Shown here in pieces: positions 1 through 9,012 of a DNA stretch of 64,000 nt. The notes under the pieces were generated by a model. That model saw only the letters and a program-made list of their open reading frames with translations. It made no database searches and was not told where the DNA came from. The stretch is taken from assembly GCA_023374045.1 (NCBI GenBank), contig CM041776.1, forward strand, positions 480,569,925-480,633,924. The letters run 5' to 3'. The translations under genes were made by a program, and so were the position numbers. The DNA comes from Limonium bicolor. Taxonomy: Eukaryota; Streptophyta; Magnoliopsida; Caryophyllales; Plumbaginaceae. Numbering within the stretch: position 1 is the first letter of the stretch; every line of letters starts with the position of its first letter.

Positions 1-145
1 ACAATGTTTAAGCATCTTTTGAATTGAAGAAAAATTGCTGGATGTAAAACAGGGGAAACCACATGGGTGAGGAAAATAATTTTTAAAACCACGTAGATGG
101 ATTATGAAATTTAGTCAAACATCATGGATGAGGTATGTAATTTTT

Positions 146-1420
146 CCTAATTTATTTCAGCCACATATTGTCTTTCTCACCATGTCCATCGTTTATTTTA
201 CTAATATGTGTGAATTTGAAATAAAGTTAAGAATTTTACTGACAAAATTTATTATCAAATAATTGATGTAAGAAAAGAATGACGTAAGTATCCTTCCGTT
301 TTGTTTTTCTATGATAATAATTTTTTTTGAATAGTAGGGGTTAAAGTAAAAAAAGATGTCCAGAATGATTCATATTTCAACAAGATTCAAATCCTTGAAT
401 GATTCATATTTTTAAACAAGATTCAAATCAGAGAAATGTGTTGTTATGATTACATGTTAACATCTGTAGTAAAGAACAATTTTTTTTTTGAAAACCAGTA
501 AGTAGATAGATTAAGAACAAATGTCAAGTACATTGGATGGGAAGTCAGCAGACTTCCAGCAACTCGTATTGAGCTGTGATTTTCTAGCTAAGGACGCTTG
601 GTTGTGAGCTACGAAATTATCTAAACGATTAACATGAAAGCATTGAACATTTGTAAGGGGGGGCAAAGTTCCCAACGCATGGTGGAGCAACAATTGCCTT
701 TAGGTGTTATAAATATGTCATACAGGTGGACGTGTGTGATACAGTTAACTAAATTGTCAATTTGATTCACCGAGTTTGATCTTAAAACAAAAACGTGAAC
801 CATATGACAAACAGATAATAGCAGTATTACACACTACCATGTACGAACTATTCTTTTGGCACACCGCCCGTACAATTAAGTACGAACTATTGTTTGGGTA
901 ACAGCACTGTTGGGCACGTTAGGGCATCTAGAACATCTAGAGCAGAGAATTCACTATATGTGTACTTGTGTTGTAAGAAAAAAAAATGCACAATTGGTGA
1001 TTTGTTATTTAGTTGCTTTGATCGTAGAAGTTGTGTGCACACATACGGTTTCTCTTGTATTAATTTATTTCAACCACATAGTGCCGACTTCTAGCTGAAA
1101 CGTAACAATATATCAAAGTGACTATGATTAAAAAATAATATCAATTCTTTAATTACTTGTAAATTGACATATAGTATTATACTTGATTGAAGAGAAAGAA
1201 CATTAATCTTATAAATGTTAGTGAATGTAATATGTGTGAATTTGCGATAAAGTTAAGAATTTTTACTAATATGTGTGAATTTGAGATAAAGTTAAAGAAT
1301 TTTACTATTATAGTGACAAAAAATTATTAACAAATAAAATATAATTATTTTAGTGATTTTTGAAAATGTTAAATAAGTGTGTCCTTATGGCTGCATGTTA
1401 ACATTTGTAGTATTTTCTTT
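146..1420. repeat. Imperfect direct duplication (about 146-480 and 1060-1420)
   Basis: The same landmarks occur twice in the same order. A 'taatttatttca(g/a)ccacata' stretch is at about 149 and 1061. An 'atatgtgtgaatttg...ataaagttaa' block is at about 205 and, in two tandem copies, at about 1228 and 1267. A 'catgttaacat(c/t)tgtagta' block is at about 453 and 1394. The copies are diverged by indels and the sequence between them holds a LINE fragment. This could be an old segmental duplication or two relics of one repeat family. The remaining sequence from 804 to 1444 shows no gene. Confidence 0.4.
511..803 (-). pseudogene. Decayed LINE-type RNase H (RVT_3-like) fragment
   Basis: Two overlapping minus-strand reading frames together resemble the C-terminal RNase H-like domain found at the end of plant non-LTR retrotransposon ORF2 and related proteins. 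One frame (621-803) has SNSVNQIDNLVNCITHVH. The next (511-693) has NRLDNFVAHNQASLAR followed by W-K-S-A-D-F-P-S-N-V-L-D, which matches the general pattern of an asparagine/valine/alanine-rich helix and a 'W..DFPS..LD' end. The frame changes between the two, so the fragment is broken. On the minus strand an A-rich tract (the T-run at 480-489) follows the stop, as expected for a LINE 3' end. The assignment rests on motif memory only. Confidence 0.42.
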
Positions 1421-1444
1421 TGGCCTTTGAAGCTGATAAAATCG

Positions 1445-1684
1445 TACTACCTCCGTCCCGTCATAAGTGTCCCCTTTGCTTTTTGGCACGTTTTTCACTT
1501 CAATATTAAATATATAAGATAAAATAATTTTTAAAAAATAATTTTTACAACATATAGTTTTTCACATAAGGATTCCATTATAAAAAAAAATTTATAAAAA
1601 TATATTATCTTACATGTTAAATATTGAAATCAAATGACCCATCCAAATAGTAAAGTGGACAGTCAACTTGGGACGGAGGGAGTA
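1445..1684. mobile_element. Stowaway-like MITE
   Basis: The segment starts TA + CTACCTCCGTCCC and ends GGGACGGAGGGAG + TA. The termini are near-perfect inverted repeats of the CTCCCTCCGT type typical of Stowaway (Tc1/mariner-derived) MITEs, flanked by the TA target duplication. The 240-bp interior is AT-rich, non-coding and partly self-complementary ('taaatatataagataaaataat' against 'attatcttacatgttaaata'), so it can fold back on itself. The interior resembles the outer element at 2142-2600, so the two are probably the same family. Confidence 0.75.
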
Positions 1685-2141
1685 TCAAGTAAAGAAGAAT
1701 TGTCGCTAGGTACTAGTGTACTTTTAAAACTAGTAATGTGAAGTGAAGAAAGATGAGAGTCAGTCGCGTCTATTTTGAATGTCACTGTCGTCCTTCCGGG
1801 CCAGCTGAGAGGTATGGATAACTGGATAAGTATTACTACTACTACTATCCATTTGAAGATGGCAAATGATGAGCTTTCTCCAAATCGCAGCGTATGAACA
1901 CCGGTTTCGTTTCTTTCTGCTGGTCATAAAAGTAGTAGTCAAGACATCACTCTCCACATCAAAATCTACAAGAATATGTGAGGAAATTGAAAACTTTCTA
2001 ATCTGAAATAAAAATGGTGGACATTTGATTGGATGTACTAGATGTCTTTTCAGAAAAGAATCTCGTGTGTATGGCGGTTGCCGGTTGGTCGAGTTGTACT
2101 GCGTCGTCAAGCAAGTGGCATCTCTCCTAAATGATCGTGTA

Positions 2142-2600
2142 TACTCCTCCGTCCTGAATTGACCGTCCTGTTTACTATTTGGATATGTCGTTTGACTTCA
2201 ATTTTTAACATATAAGATAAATTAATTTTGAAAATTTAAATTTTGCATATGATTCCTTATATGATAAACTATATGTTATAAAATTTAGTTTTATAAAATT
2301 ATTTTATCTTATATGTTTAATACTCCCTCCGTTCAACAATAACTGTCGTTTTAGGATGTGATTCTTGTTCAAAAATATCTGTCATTCTAGCTTTTTGACA
2401 CACCTCTTTCCACTTTTACTCCTACTACTTAATATAAAAGTAATTATTATCTAAATGGAAAAGTAAAAAGTAGGGGCACATGCGTCATTATCCTACTTTT
2501 CTTAATAAGTGTGCAAATTTCTAAAATGACAGTTATTGTTGAACGGAGTAAGTATTGAAGTGGAAAAACGTGCCATAAAACCAACAGGACGGAGCGAGTA
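2142..2600. mobile_element. Stowaway-like MITE, interrupted by a second MITE
   Basis: The outer element begins TA + CTCCTCCGTCCTG and ends GGACGGAGCGAG + TA. Its interior ('cttcaatttttaacatataag...atcttatatgttta...attgaagtgg') matches the element at 1445-1684. The inner half of the outer sequence is split at about 2321, where a distinct MITE (2321-2550) has inserted. Without the inner element the outer one would be about 230 bp, matching its relative. Confidence 0.7.
2321..2550. mobile_element. Second Stowaway-like MITE nested in the first
   Basis: It starts TA + CTCCCTCCGTTCAACAATAA and ends TTATTGTTGAACGGAG + TA, an almost perfect long terminal inverted repeat (about 25 bp including 'ctgtc/gacag'). 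The interior is AT-rich and non-coding. It differs from the outer element beyond the first 10 terminal bases, so it is another family that shares the CTCCCTCCGT tip. Confidence 0.75.
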
Positions 2601-2747
2601 CAAGCTTGGATGAGTAATGACTGCAACGGAATAGTTGACAAGAAGATAGAGAACAAGTTCATCTCGTCTTAAATCCTCCACCAACACATAAAAAAGCATA
2701 AAGTGAAAAAAAAAAAGTAGATTTGATTATTAAATTGTATCCACTCA

Positions 2748-2830
2748 CACACGTGTCGGGACTGGATAAGGATGACAAGGATAACTGACCCACCTTGCAT
2801 ACACTACCACGTGTCAAGGTTTGACACGTG
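2748..2830. promoter_or_regulatory. G-box/ABRE cluster with a perfect inverted repeat
   Basis: Three ACGTGTC cores (the bZIP-bound G-box/ABRE type) lie in this stretch: 2751-2757, and a pair at 2808-2830 arranged as a perfect inverted repeat (CACGTGTCAA, spacer GGT, TTGACACGTG). It is about 1.2 kb upstream of the F-box gene start. A role in that gene's control is inference; the distance is long for a proximal promoter. Confidence 0.4.
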
Positions 2831-3840
2831 TGTTATTCTGAGCAATGTGTTGGGAACCGGGTACATGCATTACCCAAACTCCTAGGCCAACCAACGTCCC
2901 TTCCCTATAGTCATTAATTCAAACTCCATTGTTTCACTTTCAGCTACTACTACTTTTTAAATTTCTTTCAACGGATAATATTTCTTCTATAGTACATAAT
3001 TAATACAATCACCCGCCGCCCGGCCGCACATGAACGCTAACCTTATTATTCTTCATCGTCGTTGTTTAAATTTTATTCTCCCCTTATATCATTATTAGGG
3101 TGATAAGAGATTACCATCCTAAATCTCATTGACACTTGACAGTTATCCACAACATACGTACGTATAGTATGTAGCGAAAGTGATGATACATTGCCAACTC
3201 ATTCATGTGTAGCTTGTATACCCCACTAATCCGTGTTCTTAATTTCCGTGTACCCCGCCACGGAAGGTAGTGAATATTCGACCGCCGGCTTATAACCGCT
3301 TTTAATTAATTAATTGCATTTGAGTTGACCACGTTACATGGATGGATAGATAAGGGGCTTAGTAGTATTAATTAGAGAATAATGTTGGCGTTTACTTTCC
3401 CAACAGCTAACCTCTAATTATTAATCATCAGTTGATGATGATTAATTTGAACCACCGTTTAATTATACCGAAGATGGTGACGGTGTTCGGTTTTTTTTTT
3501 TTTTTTTGAAAAACGTGTTCGGTTTCAAATACCAAGACCGGTAGAACACCAGAAAATACCCCAACTAAGCAAAGCAAAACTGCCGGCTGGCTGGCTGGCT
3601 GGAAATAAGTAGTACTATTATTATACCGTCGAAGCGTCGACTTGGAAACCGGATAATAAATACGAGTAATTCATTTTTCTTTCTGACATAGTATTTAATT
3701 TTATAGAAAAACAAAACAATTCCCGACTGAAACGACGCCAGCACCCGCGCGCTCAGTCCCCTCTTTCCCTAACTTTCGTGGAACTAAGCCACCTTCTTCT
3801 CGAGTTTCCCTCCCTCCTCTCACTTTCCTCCGTCCGGTGT
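2831..3840. other. Upstream intergenic region of the F-box gene
   Basis: No coding sequence was recognised. The stretch holds a poly-T tract (about 3491-3507), a short GGCT tandem repeat (about 3587-3602), and GC-rich patches near 3013-3030 and 3728-3760. It is presumably distal promoter sequence of the gene at 4048. Confidence 0.5.
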
Positions 3841-3853
3841 TTTTATATATATA
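3840..3853 (+). promoter_or_regulatory. Candidate TATA box of the F-box gene
   Basis: The sequence TTTTTATATATATACACC lies about 200 bp upstream of the ATG at 4048. It is followed by a pyrimidine-rich stretch (3888-3940, TTCTTC repeats) typical of plant 5' UTRs. A transcription start about 30 bp downstream is inferred, not observed. Confidence 0.55.
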
Positions 3854-4047
3854 CACCGACTTAATATTCGTTCGTTCATTCATCATCTTCTTTCTCTTCT
3901 TCTTCTTCCGTAATCTCCTCGACTCTATCTACAAATCTTTCTTCTCATCCAATCTCGACACCAAGCGCTCTACAGAAACGACTCTGTTTTCAACAAACAG
4001 ACATCATAACAAAACTTCTTCCATTTCTCCTACACAAATCAATCAAT

Positions 4048-5135
4048 ATGGATCTAATCCCAGGCCTAATCAACGACATGGCCAGAGAATGTTTAATAAG
4101 AATCCATCCATTCTCAATCTTCCAATCTTCCCTCTCATCCGTCTCCAAATCATGGTCAAACGAATTCCTCCACCAATATCACCACCTCCGTAAATCCTCA
4201 AACTTAACCCATCCAATCACAATCCTATCCCAAGCAATTACACCACCACAATCACCCCCATCATCTCAAACCCTAAATCCCCTGTCCCACTTCCAACTTA
4301 CTGGCTAACAGCTTTCGACCCAATCTCCTCAACCTTTACTCATCTCCCACAATCCCCATCCCTCCCTAACGGTTTACCAATCTTCTCATCTCTCATTAGT
4401 TACGGTACCACTCTCCTCATCCTTGGCGGCTGGGATCCAATCACTTTCCAAGTATCTAAATCCGTTCACATCTTCGATTTTCTTACCGGCAATTGGCGGC
4501 TCGGTTCAGACATCCCCGGGTCTGACCGGTCCCTCTTCGGCTGTTCTGCTGGGTCCGGATTTATCCTCATCGCCGGTGGACATGATAATGAAAAACACGC
4601 GTTACGCTCCGTCATGGCATACGAAATACAAACGGATAAATGGATTCCCCTACCCGATATGGAAAGAGAACGAGATGAATGTACAGTTATATACCAATCG
4701 GGTGAGTTCCATGTTGTGTCGGGTTACTCGACTGAACGACAAGGATGTTTTGAGAGAAGTGCGGAATCGTTTAATCTAGAGAAATGGAGATGGAACCCTG
4801 TTGAGGAAGAGTTTCTTGGGTCAAGTAATGGTGGTGGAGTAAGGTGTTGTGTGGTGGGTATTGATGACGGTGAAAAGGTTTATACTGTACAAAATGGGGT
4901 TGTGAGTGTCAAGAGTAGTAATGGTGATAAATGGCGAAAGATGGTTGAAGTGGAGAGACAAGTGTTGAATGTTCAACAAGTGGTGGTTTGGAAAGGTAAA
5001 GTGATGGTTATTGGTGGTTGTGGTGATGGGAAAATGAGTGTGTTTGAAATGGAGATGGGAGGGAAATGGTGTAGAGTTGATGTGCCGGATGAGTTTAAAG
5101 GACATGTTCAATCTGGATGTGTGATGGAGTTGTGA
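4048..5135 (+). CDS. F-box/kelch-repeat protein, KISS ME DEADLY (KMD) type, with one apparent frameshift
   Basis: Proteins of this family are substrate adaptors of SCF ubiquitin ligases. Arabidopsis KMD members target type-B response regulators (cytokinin signalling) and phenylalanine ammonia-lyase. The start MDLIPGLINDMARECLIRI is the family's N-terminal F-box signature. Kelch-type strands follow: LLILGGWDP (about 4404), FILIAGGHDNE (about 4560), WIPLPDMERERDECTVIY (about 4641), FHVVSGYSTE (about 4707), and the family's C-terminal GHVQSGCVMEL. Total length is about 361 residues, close to the 350-360 usual for KMD proteins, with no intron, also usual. The F-box part reads in the frame of 4048 up to at least 4236 (ILSQA), while the kelch part (TYWLTAFDP onward, about 4287) reads in a different frame, so a single net -1 (or +2) shift lies between about 4237 and 4290, where both frames are open. 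It is either a real lesion in an otherwise well-conserved gene or a sequence error. Confidence 0.87.
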
Positions 5136-6081
5136 GAGATGGTGGTTCTGTTTAATTGAATTTATTTAATTACAAGTCTGGGTTGTTGTGATTAGATCAA
5201 CCGGCCGGTGTCTTGTACATTGTTATACTTATGTTACTACCGTTTTTTATATTTTGAGCGGATACAATGTTTTAATAGTGTCGATCGATGAAGTTTTGGA
5301 TTCTGATACAATGTAAATGTATGTTTTTCGATTTTTCAACATGAGAAAACAACGTTTGGAAGAGATTTAGTAGTAGTATACTTCCGAGTTTAGAACAATT
5401 TGATCCAAATTAATTGTCGCTCTCTCTCTGTGTACTATCATCACAGAACATAACTGGTACTTTGGTTGGGGAAAAATATGTTTGCTTGGTGATTGGTAAT
5501 TACTAGTACGCTTTTTAGTTAAATCATTTCCAAAACAAACTTGAAATTTCGGTTCCATAGTTTTCGGAGCCATCCTTTTCCTTTTACCGTTAATAACTCA
5601 TAGGCCAATTCTTTTGTCCAGTTTTCGTGTAATTTAGCTCATTCTTTTAGAATCAGCTATCACTCAATATCAGGTAATATCAACTTGTAGCTATTTAAAC
5701 TTAAATTGTTTATCATATTCAGCTAGTTTAGTATGTTTGACTGAGTTGACCAGTTTAACCCATTTTTTTATAATCAGATACCAATCAATATCAATTAGTA
5801 TCAACTGATTTCAAGGGTACACAAAACCACTTTTCTAACTTGCAATGGAAATTTTTTTTTAGTACTTCTAAAGAGGAAAGTCATTTGATTGACTGACTAG
5901 ACAGTGCGTGTGCAACATACAGCATCCTTTTCTGAAAATATGATATCCGAAAAAATGGAAGGCCCGATCCCACCTCCACGATAGCGACATCCGAAATGGG
6001 CCGGATCGAACGGAGTCCACATTTGTCACAGTGGTAAACTACACTGGTAAGTGAACGCGTTTAATAAGGGAGAATCAATGT
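5136..6081. other. 3' flank of the F-box gene, no gene seen
   Basis: AT-rich and non-coding, presumably starting with the 3' UTR. Two similar blocks ('atcagctatcactcaatatcagg' at about 5652 and 'atcagataccaatcaatatca' at about 5776) form a degenerate direct repeat. Nothing else was recognised. Confidence 0.5.
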
Positions 6082-6088
6082 GTTTAAT

Positions 6089-6607
6089 TAGGTGATCATT
6101 TGTACGGATCGGGTGGGCCGGGCTGTAGGAAAATTGTAGACCCAGATCTATTTTAAAAAATCAAACCTAATGATTATACTCAGGTCGGATCGGACTAGAT
6201 CTGATTTTTTTAAAATTTTATCAAAGTCCTGGTCTGATATTTTAATTTTTTAAATATAAATTAATAAAATTTTAATTAATATATTACAATATAGATTAAT
6301 ATATTATATATATAACTTAATTAAAATTTATATATTATATATAATAATAGTATATATTATATAAAAATTAAATTAAATTAAATATGTGTATATTATATTT
6401 TAAAAAATAATAATAAATAATGTAAAATCAGGTTGGGTCGGGTTTGTCCATAGGTTCAAATAATGTGTCGCGATTTGGTCTGATTTTTTATTCAGGTCTG
6501 ATTTTATGTTCAAGCTCGTCTAAAAATTTAAACGAGTTCAGATCCATCGGGTTTTTACAGTCAGGTTAGATCAGGCTACCAGGCTGGACATATTATGATC
6601 AGCCCTA
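6089..6607. mobile_element. hAT-like non-autonomous element (519 bp)
   Basis: The ends are imperfect inverted repeats: TAGGTGATCAT on the left, and TAGGGCTGATCAT as the reverse complement of the right. A 7-bp direct repeat, GTTTAAT, flanks both sides (6082-6088 and 6608-6614), close to the 8-bp duplication typical of hAT. The subterminal zones carry GGTCGGATCGG / GGGTCGGG-type motifs common in plant hAT-like MITEs, and the middle (6240-6420) is almost pure A/T. There is no coding capacity. Confidence 0.65.
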
Positions 6608-6614
6608 GTTTAAT

Positions 6615-6838
6615 GACTACTAATATGTTTCCTTTCCAAAAAAAAAAACAGTGTTTAATGAGTAATGTGTTTCCTTTCCAAAAAAATAAAAAATGCGTTT
6701 ATTTGACTACAGTGCTTCCTTTTCCAAAAAAAAAAAAACTGTTGAATGAGTAATGTGTTTCCTTTCCAAAAAATAAAAAATGTGTTAATTTGACTAAAGT
6801 GTTTCCTTTTCCAAAAAAAAAAATGTTTTTAATGAGTA
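6615..6838. repeat. Tandem repeat with poly-A tracts
   Basis: The phrase 'tttccttt(t)ccaaaaaa' recurs five times between about 6630 and 6822, at roughly 50-60 bp spacing. A higher-order unit of about 110 bp alternates 'aatgagtaatgtg' and 'tttgactaaagtg'. Such A-rich tandem tracts expand by slippage or unequal crossover. Confidence 0.7.
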
Positions 6839-7104
6839 TGCCATAGGAGTACGCTGCTGACGGTAATCAATAGAACAAGAAGTCAATTCCATCGGCTTGG
6901 GACTACTCTAAAATCCCACGCATTGTTTTTTATCAGTGACAGAAACAGTAATATGTTTCAATCCCTTACGGCTACACGTTTCTATACATTAAAAATATAG
7001 ATAATCAAAATTCAATGTGTATTTATATATGTAGTACACGTAACAAAAAAATATATATATGTTTTATTACAGCACACGTATAAAGGACATAGCATACTCG
7101 ATTA

Positions 7105-7742
7105 GGTTTTACAGTCAGTTTTTTGCATCCGCAGTCATTATGAAAAAGATACAGTCAGTTTTTTAGGATTTACATTTATAATTACAGTTAATTTTTTAGA
7201 ATACGTAGTCACAATAAAAATATTTTTTAATTAATAAATATTATTATTATAAATATTTTATTATTTAATAAAAAGTGTTGATTTTTTAATCAAATTTTTA
7301 GTTGATTTAGTCATTATTAAACATACATAATCACTTTTCTAAAATTTGAGTACAAAAAGTTATAAATAATTTTTAATTAATTAATATAATATAAAATATT
7401 TTTAGTGTGTTATGATACTTATTTTTTAACTGTAAAATAGACATCTTTTAACTAATAATGAAAATTTGATTTTAATTCAATTTTAGCAATGGTGCGAGTA
7501 AATTATTTTTAATTTATTATTATTATTTTTAAAATTGGCTAATCACTGGCTAATTTTATCAATAAATTGATTGTAATTTTTTTTGTTATTGTACTAATTA
7601 ACAATCTTACCCTTAAAACTATTTTTGTTTTGATTGCATACCTTAAAATTTTTAATTGTGATTATGACGCCAAATTTTAAAAAATTAACTCGATATTTTT
7701 TATAATGACTACGCAATCTAAACAATTGACTACAAAAACTAA
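7105..7742. mobile_element. Mutator-like non-autonomous element with long terminal inverted repeats
   Basis: The left end (7105-about 7200) and the reverse complement of the right end (about 7650-7742) align over roughly 90 bp: 'gttttacagtcagtttttt' against 'gtttttgtagtcaattgttt', then a 'gtagtcattat' block and a 'ttaattttttaga/aaa' block. Long, imperfect TIRs with a non-coding AT-rich centre are the hallmark of Mutator-like MITEs. A 9-bp target duplication could not be identified, so the exact ends are uncertain. Confidence 0.5.
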
Positions 7743-8397
7743 CATATGGCCAACCTAGATTATCCTCTACACGGTGACAAGACAACATCCAAATTTCCTC
7801 ATACTACCTTTTATATTTTTCTTAATTCCATACAACCTATTATTTGTACAAAACCTCTACAACTTGTTGACTGGCACACAACATGGTAGTGTTTCCTTAT
7901 CGTCATTAATATTCGGAACCGAGACCCTCAATCTTGTGTCAGGGTATAACATGGCTTCTGCCACTTGTCAATATTTGATCGGAGAATAAAATGAAGGAAG
8001 AAAAAGAAGAATAGTCACACATGCGAGAAGTTTTAGGGTAGGAGATAATAAAAGTACTTTTTTTCAAGATGTTATAACTCACAAAATATAAGTGCAAAAA
8101 AAAATTATACCATTGTTCGTCATTTGTCATGCGCTTCAAAACAAGATACATCACGGATATGTTTTGGTAAACTTAAAATTTTATGTTTTTAGAAGGAATA
8201 TATATTAGGTATTTTAAAAGTGAATCTTAGCAAAATGAATCTTCTTTAATAATGAAATGAACATTCCCCCCCCCCCCCCAAACACCCTAAAAACCACCCT
8301 AGGAATTCTAAAACGTCGAAGAAATTTTTAGACTTTGTAGTGCAGGGTTAATGTTCACTTTTAAAAAACACAAAGGATTCTCATTGTTTTATATGAA
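7743..8397. other. Intergenic AT-rich stretch with a poly-C run
   Basis: No gene was recognised. A C homopolymer of about 14 bases at 8266-8279 stands out in this AT-rich setting and is a likely length-error site. Confidence 0.5.
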
Positions 8398-9012
8398 ATA
8401 TTCGCTTTTCTTAAACATAAGATTCACTTTTAAAAAAGAATGATTCACTTTCAATAAATGAAAGGTTCATACTCTTCTCGCATAAGTTTGTGGTAGGATT
8501 AACTTTTACTAGTATTTAACAAAATATTCACTTTTCTTAAACCTTTGATTAACTTTTCTTAAACCTCTGATTCACTTTTCTTAAACATCTTATTCACTTT
8601 AGTTAAACAATCTCTTTTTACGAGAATCACTTTTCTTAAGCCTCTGATTCACTTTTCTTAAACCAATGATTCACTTTATTAAAACCTCTGATTCACATTC
8701 TTAAACCTCTTAATCACTTTAGTTAAACAATCTATGTTTACGAGATTCACTTTTCTTATTACTCTAATTCATTGTGTAACAACTTGTAATTCACTTTTTA
8801 ACAACCTTTGATTCATTTTTATAAAACCTTTGATTCACACTAGCCAAACAATCAGAATCACTTTAGTTAAACAATCTCTGTTTATAAGATTAGCTTTTTT
8901 AAACTTCTTATTCACTTTTAAGAAACTCTCTGATTCACTTTTTAACAACCTTTGATTCACTTTTTAACAACCTTTGATTCACTATTCTTAAACTTAAGAT
9001 TCACAATGAATC
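8398..9012. repeat. Degenerate tandem array of about 21-23-bp units
   Basis: The phrase 'TTCTTAAACCTCTGATTCAC' and close variants repeats more than 20 times, interspersed with a second unit type 'TTTAGTTAAACAATCTCTG'. Unit length varies because of T-run and A-run changes. There is no protein reading frame across the array. Units are irregular and contiguous with no unique spacers, so it is a decayed minisatellite. Confidence 0.75.

Noticed and set aside
3837..4193. 118-aa plus-strand frame overlapping the F-box gene start
   Set aside because: It runs through the TATA region and 5' UTR in a different frame from the conserved F-box sequence; it is a shadow frame.
4423..4779. 118-aa frame across the kelch region
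   Set aside because: The neighbouring frame gives the recognisable kelch motifs (LLILGGWDP, FILIAGGHDNE); this frame has none.
8398..9012. Possible CRISPR-like array
   Set aside because: The units are degenerate and contiguous with no constant repeat/unique spacer pattern, and the genome is a plant.
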